A stretch of DNA of 48,495 nt from an uncultured Saprospiraceae bacterium. Lineage in GTDB: Bacteria > Bacteroidota > Bacteroidia > Chitinophagales > Saprospiraceae. Position 1 is the stretch's first letter. Each line of letters begins with the position of its first letter. A model generated the notes under the pieces. It did not search any database, was not told the origin of the DNA, and saw only the letters and a program-made list of their open reading frames with translations. The position numbers were made by a program, and so were the translations under genes. The DNA is taken from assembly GCA_938003955.1 (NCBI GenBank), contig CALKXE010000095.1, positions 1 to 48,495 of the forward strand, given 5' to 3'. Positions 8,931-17,792 of the stretch are shown piece after piece.

Positions 8931-9464
8931 TTAGAACATATTGTCATATTCATTATTCGGCTTTGCTTGCGGCTCCGCCTTTGGCTCTACAGAGGGCAAT
9001 TTAAGGAAGTCTTCTTCTTCACTTACCTCTTCGTAGTCTACGAACTCTTCAGACTCTTCTGGGGCCTCCTGAGGGGCATGCTGGTTGAATACCTTTTTGA
9101 TTTTCTTTTTCACAAAGTACTTACTTAATAAGAAGCCACCTGTCAATGCACCTATAATGCCTGGTATAACAGGAAACCATAATGCCGATAGTATAACAAT
9201 CCCGAGAGGGATGAGTGGGTTTTTCTTTGCTAGTGTTATAAAAGCTTTGCCAAGGCTAAGAGCTCCTTTGGGATCTATGGCTACACCTGCTATTAATAAT
9301 ACTGGAGATAACCAAAAGAGTAATGTGAATACTCCTTTGATAACCATGTATGCAAGAAGTAGTCCTAGGATAAGCATAATTATTGATCCGATCATTCCGA
9401 AAGGTCCACCTCCACCGCTGCCATTCGGATTACCGCCTAATCTATATTGTCTTACTGTTGTCAT
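8931..9464 (-). CDS. Small membrane protein with acidic C-terminal tail, function unknown
   Basis: A 177-aa protein not recognised as a named family. A Gly/Asn-rich N-terminus (QYRLGGNPNGSGGGGPFG) precedes hydrophobic segments near residues 24-45, 48-63, 86-102 and 104-115. A basic stretch (KYFVKKKIKKVF) follows, then a strongly acidic, Pro/Glu-rich cytosol-like tail (about residues 128-177). The layout suggests an inner-membrane protein whose charged tail makes contacts. It is the first gene of a probable two-gene minus-strand operon with the glycosyltransferase, so a role in envelope polysaccharide assembly is possible but unproven. Confidence 0.75.
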   Translation of the reverse strand: MTTVRQYRLGGNPNGSGGGGPFGMIGSIIMLILGLLLAYMVIKGVFTLLFWLSPVLLIAGVAIDPKGALSLGKAFITLAKKNPLIPLGIVILSALWFPVIPGIIGALTGGFLLSKYFVKKKIKKVFNQHAPQEAPEESEEFVDYEEVSEEEDFLKLPSVEPKAEPQAKPNNEYDNMF

Positions 9465-9858
9465 TGTATATTTGCTTTGCCAATAGAATCCATAAAATTA
9501 GTCTTTTGTTCTGTAATTGGATTCATAATCGACAAAAGATGTGAATAACTCCATAAAATCAATAGATGAATGGTATGTAATATGTAAGTTTTTAATAAAA
9601 TGGATTTAAGTATATGTAATATATAAAACATATTATAAAAATTTATATTCGTTTATTTTCTAAACATATTATAGAAAAGTAACATGTGTGGTGTTTTGGC
9701 AAATTTTATACTGGTAAATGGGTGTAATGCCAAAACTATAAATATTTATTGTGGAATTATTGAGAATTATTGAGGTCGAAGGGGGCGGTAGATATTGACT
9801 GTTTCGACCAAAACGAGTAGAAATAAAGGGCAAGAGTGAAAAAATGCGCAAATGCATG
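9465..9858. other. AT-rich divergent intergenic region upstream of rpsL
   Basis: There is no credible gene in this strongly AT-rich stretch. It contains two copies of AAACATATTATA (9626-9637 and 9662-9673, exactly 36 bp apart) and a short direct repeat GAATTATTGA near 9755-9775. These may be binding sites or simple low-complexity sequence. Confidence 0.5.
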
Positions 9859-9889
9859 TTGTCTATTTAATAAAATAATCCTACATTTG
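9859..9889 (+). promoter_or_regulatory. Promoter of the rpsL-rpsG(-fusA) unit
   Basis: A perfect Bacteroidota promoter: TTG at 9859-9861, a 20-bp spacer, then TACATTTG (TAnnTTTG) at 9882-9889. The predicted transcript starts near 9896, about 65 nt before the rpsL ATG. The -7 box continues as TTTGCACTCG, an extension shared with the rpsJ, trkA and infA upstream regions. Confidence 0.85.
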
Positions 9890-9896
9890 CACTCGC

Positions 9897-9924
9897 TTTT
9901 GGGGAAGCCTTGGTTTTTCCAAAA
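9897..9924 (+). promoter_or_regulatory. Hairpin at the 5' end of the rpsL leader
   Basis: TTTTGGGGAA (9897-9906) pairs with TTTTCCAAAA (9915-9924), including two G-U pairs, around an 8-nt loop GCCTTGGT. It begins almost exactly at the predicted transcription start. It may stabilise the mRNA or serve as an autoregulatory site for S7 or S12. Confidence 0.5.
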
Positions 9925-9959
9925 TATTCAATATAAATAAAGATAAAAATAGGTAGCAT

Positions 9960-10334
9960 ATGCCAACTATTAATCAGTTAGTAAAAAAGGGAAGAAAGAA
10001 GATTGTAGAAAAGAGTAAATCAAGAGCTCTTGACTCATGCCCTCAACGAAGAGGAGTATGTACAAGAGTATATACTACAACTCCAAAGAAGCCTAACTCA
10101 GCACTTAGAAAAGTAGCTAAGGTGAGACTTACAAACGGTATCGAAGTTATCGCATACATTCCTGGAGAAGGTCATAATTTACAAGAACACTCAATCGTAT
10201 TGATTAGAGGGGGAAGAGTAAAAGATTTACCTGGGGTAAGATATACAATCGTAAGAGGAGCTCTAGATACAGCCGGTGTTGCAGATAGAACTCAAAGTAG
10301 ATCTAAGTACGGTGCTAAGAGACCAAAGAAATAA
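9960..10334 (+). CDS. rpsL: 30S ribosomal protein S12 (uS12)
   Basis: A 124-aa decoding-centre protein of full length. The universally conserved loop [13 protein letters not shown] is at residues 40-52, and [12 protein letters not shown] at 84-95. Lys43, Lys44 and Lys88, where classical streptomycin-resistance substitutions occur, are all wild type. It is the first gene of the rpsL-rpsG unit and sits behind a strong promoter with a structured leader. rpsG follows after 31 bp. Confidence 0.98.
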   Translation: MPTINQLVKKGRKKIVEKSKSRALDSCPQRRGVCTRVYTTTPKKPNSALRKVAKVRLTNGIEVIAYIPGEGHNLQEHSIVLIRGGRVKDLPGVRYTIVRGALDTAGVADRTQSRSKYGAKRPKK

Positions 10335-10365
10335 ATAATATCCATTTATCAAGAATAGATAAGAA

Positions 10366-10833
10366 ATGAGAAAAAGAAAGCCAAAAAAGAGAGTCATCCA
10401 ACCAGATCCAAGGTTTAATGATATAATGGTAACTCAATTCGTAAACAACCTGATGTTAGCTGGTAAGAAAAGTACAGCTTTCAGAATATTTTACGAAGCA
10501 ATGGACAAGATTCAAGAACGTACTGGAGAAGATCCGCACAAAGTATGGAAGGATGCATTAGTCAATACTACTCCTGCTGTAGAAGTGAGGTCAAGAAGAA
10601 TTGGTGGAGCAACGTTCCAGATTCCTACTGAAATCAGAGCTTCGAGAAAATTATCGATCGGAATGAAATGGTTGGTAAGATTTTCAAGAGCAAGATCTGG
10701 TAAAGGAATGGCTGAAAAATTAGCTTCAGAGCTAATTGCAGCAAGTAAAAATGAAGGAGCTGCAGTGAAAAGAAAAGAAGATACGCATAAAATGGCGGAA
10801 TCTAACAGAGCATTTGCACACTTCAGAGTTTAG
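10366..10833 (+). CDS. rpsG: 30S ribosomal protein S7 (uS7)
   Basis: A 155-aa primary assembly protein of the 30S head, normal length. Typical segments are FVNNLMLAGKKSTAFRIFY, TPAVEVRSRRIGGATFQIP and the C-terminal KMAESNRAFAHFRV. In other bacteria S7 represses its own operon by binding the intercistronic mRNA; here the gap to rpsL is only 31 bp. A hairpin follows before fusA. Confidence 0.98.
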   Translation: MRKRKPKKRVIQPDPRFNDIMVTQFVNNLMLAGKKSTAFRIFYEAMDKIQERTGEDPHKVWKDALVNTTPAVEVRSRRIGGATFQIPTEIRASRKLSIGMKWLVRFSRARSGKGMAEKLASELIAASKNEGAAVKRKEDTHKMAESNRAFAHFRV

Positions 10834-10936
10834 TACTTAGGAGTTAAATGTTTTTTCTACCACATCAAAACGCTCTTCATTCTTAAATATTAGTTTTTGA
10901 ATAAGTGTTTTTGCGGTAACTTAGAAATAATAATAA

Positions 10937-10976
10937 AATAGGTTAGCGGATTTTTTTCTTCTAACCTATTTCTTTT
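10937..10976 (+). terminator. Hairpin (terminator or attenuator) between rpsG and fusA
   Basis: A perfect 10-bp stem AATAGGTTAG (10937-10946) / CTAACCTATT (10961-10970) with a T-rich 14-nt loop is followed by TCTTTT. The 3' T run is short, so partial termination, lowering fusA relative to the S proteins or protecting a processed end, is as likely as full termination. Confidence 0.6.
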
Positions 10977-11006
10977 AGATATAATACATAATCACATATA
11001 GATATC

Positions 11007-13133
11007 ATGTCAACAAATTTAAAATTCACTAGAAATATTGGTATTGCTGCGCACATTGATGCGGGTAAAACTACAACAACAGAAAGAGTACTATACTATA
11101 CAGGTATGAGCCACAAGATTGGTGAAGTACATGATGGTGCAGCTACAATGGATTGGATGGAGCAGGAGCAAGAAAGAGGTATTACTATTACTTCTGCAGC
11201 TACAAAAACCAACTGGAACTGGAAAGATCAAGATTTTCCGATGAACATCATTGATACTCCTGGTCACGTTGATTTTACAGTAGAGGTGAATAGATCTTTG
11301 AGAGTACTTGATGGTCTTGTGTTTTTATTTTGTGCTGTATCTGGTGTTGAGCCACAATCTGAAACTAACTGGAGATTGGCTGATAACTATAATGTGCCAA
11401 GAATCGGTTTCGTAAATAAAATGGACAGATCTGGTGCTGATTTCTTTACTGTTGTAAAAGATGTAAAAGATAAATTAGGTTCTGATGCAATTCCATTACA
11501 AGTTCCTATCGGAGCTGAAGAAACATTCAAAGGAGTTGTTGATCTTATCACTGGTAAGGCAATCGTTTGGAATGAAGAAGATATGGGTGCTACGTACAAG
11601 GAGATTCCTGTACCTGAAGATTTGGTTGATGTAGTTGCTGAGTGGAGAGAAAAGTTATTGGAGGCAGTTGCTGAGTATGACGAGACTCTAATGGAAAAGT
11701 ATTTCGAGGATCCTGATTCTATTACAGAGCAGGAAATGATCAATGCTGTAAGAGGAGCTGTACTTGATAACAAGTTCGTACCTATGATGGCTGGATCTGC
11801 CTTCAAAAATAAAGGAGTACAAGCGGTACTTGATGCAGTTTGTGCATATTTACCATCACCTTTAGATATAGAAGCTGTAACGGGGACTAATCCTGATACA
11901 GATGAGCCGGAATTAAGAAAGCCATCTGTAGATGAGCCTTTCTGTGCATTGGCATTTAAGATTGCAACTGATCCATTCGTAGGTAGGTTAGCATTCTTTA
12001 GAGTATATTCTGGAGCACTTGATGCTGGGTCTTATATTTTGAATACAAGATCAGGTAACAAAGAAAGAATTTCAAGGCTTTACCAAATGCACTCAAACAA
12101 GCAGAATGCAATTCCAAGAGTAGAAGCTGGAGATATTGCTGCAGGTGTAGGATTTAAGGATTTGAGAACTGGAGATACAATTTGTGACGCAAGTGCACCT
12201 ATCGTGTTAGAAAGTATGGTATTCCCTGAACCAGTAATCGGTGTTGCAATTGAGCCAAACTCTCAGAAGGATTTGGATAAGTTAGGTATGGCTTTGTCAA
12301 AGTTAGCTGAAGAAGATCCAACTTTCAAAGTAAGGTACGATGAAGATACAAACCAGACAGTAATCTCAGGAATGGGAGAACTTCACTTGGAGATCATTAT
12401 CGATAGATTAAAAAGAGAATTTAAGGTTGAATGTACTCAAGGAGCTCCACAAGTAACTTACAAAGAGGCATTGACTGTATTGGTTGATCATACTGAAAAG
12501 TTGAAGAAGCAATCAGGTGGATCTGGACTATTTGCACAGATGTCATTCAGATTGAGTCCTGCGGATCAAGAATTTTTAGATTCTGATGAATTTAAATCAG
12601 GTAAGAAGAAGCTTCAGTTTGTTAATAAAATTGTAGGTGGATCTATTCCTAAGGAATTTTTCCCTTCTATCGTAAAAGGTTTTACTGCTATGATGAATAA
12701 TGGTATAGTAGCCGGATACAAGATTGATAGTATGAAAGTTGAGCTTTACGATGGTAATACTCACGCAGTGGATAGTAAGCCTATCGCATTTGAACTTTGT
12801 GCAAAAGAAGGTTTCAGAGCGGCAGCGGCTAAATGTAAGCCTGTATTACTAGAGCCTATCATGAAATTGACTATCGTTACTCCAGAAGAGTACACAGGGT
12901 CAGTTATTGGTGATATGAACAGAAGAAGAGGTCTTCCAAAAGGACAAGAGCCTAGATCTGGAGGAGCTGTAACTATTGATGCAGAAGTTCCATTGTCTGA
13001 AATGTTCGGATATGTAACAGATTTAAGAACGATTACTTCAGGAAGAGCAAGTAGTACTATGGAGTTTTCACACTTCAATCCTGCTCCTAAGAGTATAGTA
13101 GAGAAAGTAATGGCAGAATCTAGAGGAGAATAA
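11007..13133 (+). CDS. fusA: Elongation factor G
   Basis: A 708-aa translocation GTPase of full length. G1 is AHIDAGKTT (residues 15-23), the switch II motif DTPGH is at 83-87, and G4 NKMD is at 137-140. The switch I region contains [12 protein letters not shown]. Domains II-V follow, with typical segments such as [18 protein letters not shown] and the C-terminal [18 protein letters not shown]. It lies after rpsL-rpsG as in most bacteria, but no tuf gene follows; instead two terminators close the unit. The sequence resembles the housekeeping Bacteroidota EF-G rather than an accessory EF-G2. Confidence 0.98.
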   Translation: MSTNLKFTRNIGIAAHIDAGKTTTTERVLYYTGMSHKIGEVHDGAATMDWMEQEQERGITITSAATKTNWNWKDQDFPMNIIDTPGHVDFTVEVNRSLRVLDGLVFLFCAVSGVEPQSETNWRLADNYNVPRIGFVNKMDRSGADFFTVVKDVKDKLGSDAIPLQVPIGAEETFKGVVDLITGKAIVWNEEDMGATYKEIPVPEDLVDVVAEWREKLLEAVAEYDETLMEKYFEDPDSITEQEMINAVRGAVLDNKFVPMMAGSAFKNKGVQAVLDAVCAYLPSPLDIEAVTGTNPDTDEPELRKPSVDEPFCALAFKIATDPFVGRLAFFRVYSGALDAGSYILNTRSGNKERISRLYQMHSNKQNAIPRVEAGDIAAGVGFKDLRTGDTICDASAPIVLESMVFPEPVIGVAIEPNSQKDLDKLGMALSKLAEEDPTFKVRYDEDTNQTVISGMGELHLEIIIDRLKREFKVECTQGAPQVTYKEALTVLVDHTEKLKKQSGGSGLFAQMSFRLSPADQEFLDSDEFKSGKKKLQFVNKIVGGSIPKEFFPSIVKGFTAMMNNGIVAGYKIDSMKVELYDGNTHAVDSKPIAFELCAKEGFRAAAAKCKPVLLEPIMKLTIVTPEEYTGSVIGDMNRRRGLPKGQEPRSGGAVTIDAEVPLSEMFGYVTDLRTITSGRASSTMEFSHFNPAPKSIVEKVMAESRGE

Positions 13134-13156
13134 TTTAGATTTATTGCTTAAAATAT

Positions 13157-13191
13157 AAGGGTCTAGTCTTAATTGATTAGGCCCTTTTTTT
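13157..13191 (+). terminator. Terminator 1 after fusA
   Basis: The arms AAGGGTCTAGTC (13157-13168) and GATTAGGCCCTT (13175-13186) form a 12-bp stem with two G-U pairs around TTAATT. A run of T follows. It begins 24 bp after the fusA stop. Confidence 0.9.
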
Positions 13192-13208
13192 CGTTTTGTT
13201 GTAAAATG

Positions 13209-13242
13209 AAAAAAGACGGTCTTTTAGAACCGTCTTTTTTTT
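13209..13242. terminator. Terminator 2 after fusA, symmetric
   Basis: A perfect 12-bp stem, AAAAAAGACGGT (13209-13220) / ACCGTCTTTTTT (13229-13240), with an 8-nt loop. The A and T tracts on both sides would let it work in either direction. Together with terminator 1 it insulates the fusA unit from the kinase gene. Confidence 0.9.
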
Positions 13243-13400
13243 GGCTAGCTGGGTCAGCATATCGTGATAACATGAAAAAAATATAGATCAACACCTTAAT
13301 TGGAGTCTTATATTTTAATTTCAATATAAAATTAACTATCTTTTTATTCTAGAATAGCCATAACGCGTGAGTGCGTATATTTTAGCGGCGAGTGCCTCAT

Positions 13401-16301
13401 ATGAATTATCGAATGAAATTTGTGAAGTTTTTTTTATGTTTTTTGCTTTTTGGAATTGTTAAGGTATCCTTCTCTCAAGGTCTGCACTTTGATCAGTATA
13501 CCACTGATGATGGTTTACCGAGTAATACCGTATATCAAATAGTTCAGGATAGTTCTGGTTTGATTTGGATGGGTACGGAAAATGGTTTGGTGTCCTATGA
13601 TGGTGTTTCTTTTAAGCGGTTTTCAAATACAAGGCTTAGGGATAATGATATTCTTAAGTTAACAATTAGTAAAGATGGGCATGTTACATTTAGTAATGTT
13701 TCCAACCAATACTGCAGACTAGAGGGAAGTGAATTGGTGATTGTGGATGTTAATTTCAGGAAATTTCATGATATCAGAAGTACAAAAAATCATGATTTTA
13801 TTATCTCCTTTAATGACCTTATAAATAATACTTTGTACAAATACGAGGACAGTTTAATCCTTGAAGATATAGGGAGTTTTTTAGCAATAGATTTCGATTT
13901 GGGGAAGCAGTTTTCCTTGTTCAATCATTGCGATGATTCTAATAATACTGAAGAAAATGCTGATATAGCAAATTATTATTTTCCGTCTTATGAATTTGGT
14001 CAAGCTTCGGTGTTTAAAGCTAAAATTGATAACCAATATTATGTATGGCGTGAGGCCAAGATTTGGCAGGTAGATTCTACACTGTTTAATGACATTAGTC
14101 TCAATACTTCTACTTACCTGTTTGAAGGAGATGACATGATTTTTATAACAACCTCCGAGGGCTTAGTTATCTATGATTATGTTTCTAGCGAATCCAAGAT
14201 TGTACTGCAGAATTTCGAGATTAATTATGGTTTTATTGATAAGGAAAAGAATATATGGTTGAGTACTGTCAACGATGGGGTATTAAAGATAATTAATTAC
14301 GATTTTGAAATTCTATCCGCCGAGGATTTTGGTGAAGACCTTAGAGATGTCAAACAGCTCGGAGAAAGTATACTTTCATTCTCCTTTTCCCACCTGAATA
14401 TTTATAATAATAGCCTTGAATTGGTCAGTAGTATTCCATTTGAGTTTGAACAAGATAGGCATCTCCTATTAGTTGATGAGGATATTTACATTGTCGATTA
14501 TAGTTTGATAAGGAAATTTGATATTAATGGCGAAGAAAGGGGAGTAGATGAATCAAGTGTATTGCTGAAGGTTATCGACAAAATTGATGAACATATTTAT
14601 ATAGCAAATCAAAGAGGTTTTTATCGTTTGAACAAAAGTGTATTACCCATAGGGCGTGATTTTAAGAATTTTATTTTTATTAGTGACCTAAATAGGATTA
14701 ATGTCATTGAGGGATCAAATTCTAATCGCTTTATTTTTGTAGGTGCTGATAATGGCTTATTTCGATTTGAGAAAGAAAATATTAAGTCTAAGCCATCTAT
14801 AAGCGCTCTGGAGTCAAAGAATATTCGAAGTTTGGCTTTGGGTGATTCAGAAACGTTGTGGATCGGAACATCTAATGATGGACTTTATTCCTTGGATAAA
14901 GATGAAAAAATAGATTCAATTGATATATTTAATTGTATTGGCTCTAATGTAATAAACGATATAGTCCAATATGATAATTATTTATTCGTAGCTACCGCAT
15001 CAGGAGTAGCAAGATATGATTTGAGTACAGAGAGTTGTAGTGTATTAAACGAATATAGAGGGTTGTTGACAAATTCAATTAGAAAAATATTTGTAAAATC
15101 TTTGGATTCTATTTTCATTACTCAGAATAAGGAGTTGATAATGATCAATAATACTCTATTCGATAAGCCCTCAATTAATCCAATACTTGTTTTGAAGGAT
15201 ATATATGTAAATAATAAGCGGAGTATACTTAAGGATTTGGTTCTTTCATTTGCGCACGATGATAATAACATTGAATTTCAATTTGATTATTTTACTTACA
15301 GGAATGTTGGCAATAAAATGTTGCAATATAAATTTAGCGATGATAGTTTATGGATAACGTCAAATGATTTAAATTTAAGGTTTCCCTCATTGGAGCCAAG
15401 TACATACTCTCTGGACGTTAGAGGTAGATTTGCAAATATAGAGCACACCGATACTCGTTCATTCGTGTTTACAGTCAATCCACCTTGGTGGGAGACTTTA
15501 TGGGCACGATTTTTAGGTTTATGTATAGCTGGGTTTATGTTATATATGTACATATCAAGAAGAAGTCGCAGAGTGCGAGAACAAGAGTTATTGAAAAGAG
15601 AAAATTTAGAGCAGCTTGAAGCTTCTAAAAGAGATTATTTGCAACAAATTAATAAAGTGAAAGATCAGGCATTGCAATTGCAAATGAATCCTCACTTCAT
15701 ATTTAATGCGATGAATGCGATTCAGAATTTTATAACAAGTGGGAGAGAGAAAGATGCAACAATCTATCTGGCAAAATTCGCTAAGTTAATACGACTCATA
15801 TTTGAATATTCGAATGCAAATTTAATTACTATTGAAGCGGAGCTAGAGTTTTTGAAACTCTATATTGAATTGGAACAATTAAGGTTCCAGGGAAGAGTCA
15901 AATGCGTGCTTGAGATAAGTGATACTATAGAGGATTATAAAGATTTTTTACGCGTACCCCCATTACTTATACAGCCAATAATAGAGAATTCTTTTAAACA
16001 TGGTCTATTTCACAAGTTAGATGGGGGAGTAATAGATATTAGGTATGATTTAGTTGGTAATACAATAATTACAGTAATAGAAGATAACGGTATAGGGAGA
16101 GCTTCATCAAGGGACATGAAGAGTAATGAATCATCTAAAGAACGGCATTCAGGATTGAAGAATATTAAGGAGCGTCTTGAGATATTTAAATTCAATATGC
16201 CAAATGATGAAAATATTATGTTAATTGAAGATCTGTTTTGTGAAGGGAAACCTTCTGGTACAAGAACAACAATAAAAGTTACTATAGATGAGAACAAATA
16301 A
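13401..16301 (+). CDS. Reg_prop/Y_Y_Y sensor histidine kinase, LytS-type transmitter
   Basis: A membrane sensor kinase of about 966 aa. A signal sequence (MKFVKFFLCFLLFGIVKVSFSQG) leads into a long periplasmic beta-propeller built from Reg_prop-like repeats, such as TDDGLPSNTVYQIVQDSSGLIW near the start. A Y_Y_Y domain lies just before the single transmembrane helix (about residues 705-725), then a short coiled coil. The His_kinase (PF06580) region contains the phospho-acceptor His765 in MNPHFIFNAMN. Further on, IIENSFKHGL and EDNGIG form the ATP-binding site. The frame is open from a GTG at 13392; ATG at 13401 or 13413 is preferred because it begins a normal signal peptide. It overlaps the LytTR regulator gene by 14 bp, implying coupled translation. 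The propeller type is common in Bacteroidota polysaccharide and nutrient sensing; the signal here is unknown. Confidence 0.93.
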   Translation: MNYRMKFVKFFLCFLLFGIVKVSFSQGLHFDQYTTDDGLPSNTVYQIVQDSSGLIWMGTENGLVSYDGVSFKRFSNTRLRDNDILKLTISKDGHVTFSNVSNQYCRLEGSELVIVDVNFRKFHDIRSTKNHDFIISFNDLINNTLYKYEDSLILEDIGSFLAIDFDLGKQFSLFNHCDDSNNTEENADIANYYFPSYEFGQASVFKAKIDNQYYVWREAKIWQVDSTLFNDISLNTSTYLFEGDDMIFITTSEGLVIYDYVSSESKIVLQNFEINYGFIDKEKNIWLSTVNDGVLKIINYDFEILSAEDFGEDLRDVKQLGESILSFSFSHLNIYNNSLELVSSIPFEFEQDRHLLLVDEDIYIVDYSLIRKFDINGEERGVDESSVLLKVIDKIDEHIYIANQRGFYRLNKSVLPIGRDFKNFIFISDLNRINVIEGSNSNRFIFVGADNGLFRFEKENIKSKPSISALESKNIRSLALGDSETLWIGTSNDGLYSLDKDEKIDSIDIFNCIGSNVINDIVQYDNYLFVATASGVARYDLSTESCSVLNEYRGLLTNSIRKIFVKSLDSIFITQNKELIMINNTLFDKPSINPILVLKDIYVNNKRSILKDLVLSFAHDDNNIEFQFDYFTYRNVGNKMLQYKFSDDSLWITSNDLNLRFPSLEPSTYSLDVRGRFANIEHTDTRSFVFTVNPPWWETLWARFLGLCIAGFMLYMYISRRSRRVREQELLKRENLEQLEASKRDYLQQINKVKDQALQLQMNPHFIFNAMNAIQNFITSGREKDATIYLAKFAKLIRLIFEYSNANLITIEAELEFLKLYIELEQLRFQGRVKCVLEISDTIEDYKDFLRVPPLLIQPIIENSFKHGLFHKLDGGVIDIRYDLVGNTIITVIEDNGIGRASSRDMKSNESSKERHSGLKNIKERLEIFKFNMPNDENIMLIEDLFCEGKPSGTRTTIKVTIDENK

Positions 16302-17058
16302 ACAATTTCTTAAAGCGTATATAATAGAGGATGAAATAGCCGGGTTTGAGAATTTGTCACAAATCCTTAAAAAATACTGTAGTAATATACTATTAATAGG
16401 TAATGCATTCACAATTAAAGACGCAGTAGCTGAAATACCAGCATTGGACCCAGATATAGTGTTTTTGGATATTGAATTGCCTCAAGAAAATGGTTTTCAG
16501 TTATTCAAATATTTTCCAAATCATCGGTTTGATATCATTTTCACGACTGCTTATTCTGAGTATGCTATAAAGGCGTTTAATTATTCTGCAATCCACTATA
16601 TTTTAAAGCCTATTGATATTGACGAACTGCAAAAAGCACTTAAGAAAGTTAATGTTAAGTCAAAAGATATAGCAAAAGAGGAACAATTAGCTGTTTGGAG
16701 TGATGCTAAGAATAATAATTTAAATAGAATTGTATTACCGACTACTGAGGGGCTGCACTTTATAAATGTAGAGGATATTATATGGTGTGAAGCAAAATCT
16801 AACTATACTCATTTTTATATAATAGGGGATAGAAATTTACTTGTCTCCAAAAGCTTAAAAACGTATGAAGAAATTCTTTCAGAGCAGTCATTTTTTAGAG
16901 CTAGTCGATCAAGTTTAATAAATGTCAATCATATAGTGCATTGTAGTAATCACAGGAAAATGGAGGTGACTATGACAGATGGATCAATCATACTGTTAAG
17001 CGAAAGAAGGAAGGCTTCCTTCAAAGAATTAGTTATGACGGATTTGGGAATTGAGTAG
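16288..17058 (+). CDS. LytTR-family response regulator
   Basis: A 256-aa protein. The receiver domain has the acidic pocket IIEDE (residues 12-16), phospho-acceptor Asp61 in IVFLDIELP, Thr86/Thr87 and Lys107 in YILKPID. A C-terminal LytTR DNA-binding domain covers about residues 150-250 (VEDIIWCEAKSNYTHFY, FFRASRSSLINVNHI). It starts inside the 3' end of the kinase gene and is clearly its partner. The gene ends 349 bp before rpsJ, whose own promoter lies in that gap. Confidence 0.95.
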   Translation: MRTNKQFLKAYIIEDEIAGFENLSQILKKYCSNILLIGNAFTIKDAVAEIPALDPDIVFLDIELPQENGFQLFKYFPNHRFDIIFTTAYSEYAIKAFNYSAIHYILKPIDIDELQKALKKVNVKSKDIAKEEQLAVWSDAKNNNLNRIVLPTTEGLHFINVEDIIWCEAKSNYTHFYIIGDRNLLVSKSLKTYEEILSEQSFFRASRSSLINVNHIVHCSNHRKMEVTMTDGSIILLSERRKASFKELVMTDLGIE

Positions 17059-17339
17059 TAGGTTACTTATTTGAGGATAGACTCGCTATTGTTTTGTAAC
17101 AATTTGCCATGTTTTGACTTAATATCAAAAGAAATATATTTATTTTAGTGACATATGAATTTATTTACGTAGAACTTTAAGTTTCGAGGATGCTGCATTT
17201 TCCAATATTAATTTGGTTACCTTATGAACATGTAGTATAATGCAGCGAATAGAATTAACATATATTAAAAAACCTATATATGACGGGGGGTCTACGATGT
17301 GTATAGATAAATTTATTTTGGAATTATTGTAAGGATTAG
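17059..17339. other. Intergenic region between the LytTR regulator and the rpsJ promoter
   Basis: No gene is visible. One inverted repeat, GCTGCATT (17192-17199) / AATGCAGC (17239-17246), is separated by 39 nt. It lies upstream of the rpsJ promoter, so it may be the regulator's 3' end structure or a binding site. Confidence 0.4.
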
Positions 17340-17371
17340 TTTGCATAATTGCTTATTCATTTGTACATTTG
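17340..17371 (+). promoter_or_regulatory. Promoter of the S10-spc operon
   Basis: TTTG at 17340-17343, a 20-bp spacer and TACATTTG at 17364-17371 match the Bacteroidota -33/-7 consensus exactly. The extension TTTGCAGTCG resembles that at rpsL. The start site should lie near 17378, giving a leader of about 30 nt before rpsJ. Confidence 0.85.
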
Positions 17372-17407
17372 CAGTCGATTTAGAAACAAACACTTTTAAT
17401 AAAGGCT

Positions 17408-17716
17408 ATGAATCAAAAAATTAGAATAAAACTTCGTTCTTACGATCACAATTTAGTTGATAAGAGTACGGAGAAGATCGTTAAAACTGTTCGAAACAGT
17501 GGAGCGGTTATTTCTGGTCCGATTCCGCTGCCCACTAAGAAAGAAATATTTACAGTATTGCGATCACCGCACGTAAATAAGAAATCTCGTGAGCAGTTCC
17601 AGATGAGAACACACAAACGATTGATTGAAATATTTACACCTACACAGAAAACTGTAGATGCACTATCTAAGCTTGAACTTCCAAGTGGGGTAGATATCCA
17701 AGTCAAATTGACATAA
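17408..17716 (+). CDS. rpsJ: 30S ribosomal protein S10 (uS10)
   Basis: A 102-aa protein of normal length. The start [20 protein letters not shown] and the segments [20 protein letters not shown] and [16 protein letters not shown] are typical. It opens the S10 gene series behind its own promoter. It is separated from fusA, its usual neighbour, by 4.3 kb carrying a two-component system. Confidence 0.98.
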   Translation: MNQKIRIKLRSYDHNLVDKSTEKIVKTVRNSGAVISGPIPLPTKKEIFTVLRSPHVNKKSREQFQMRTHKRLIEIFTPTQKTVDALSKLELPSGVDIQVKLT

Positions 17717-17792
17717 TTTCATTTTTTTTGAAAATAACAAGTAGTGATTGGCATTTACGCCGACGTTGCTAGTAATTATATAAACCTATAAT

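Noticed and set aside
9669-9857. Small minus-strand frame before rpsL
   Set aside because: Low-complexity AT-rich sequence, no motif, and it lies just upstream of the rpsL promoter.
11387-11806. Open frame on the minus strand within fusA
   Set aside because: Antisense shadow of a conserved gene; no recognisable domain.
13392-13400. GTG start for the propeller kinase
   Set aside because: ATG at 13401 or 13413 gives a better signal peptide; the GTG adds only three unconserved residues.
17161-17346. Minus-strand frame in the gap before rpsJ
   Set aside because: No motif, no start signals, and it overlaps the rpsJ promoter.
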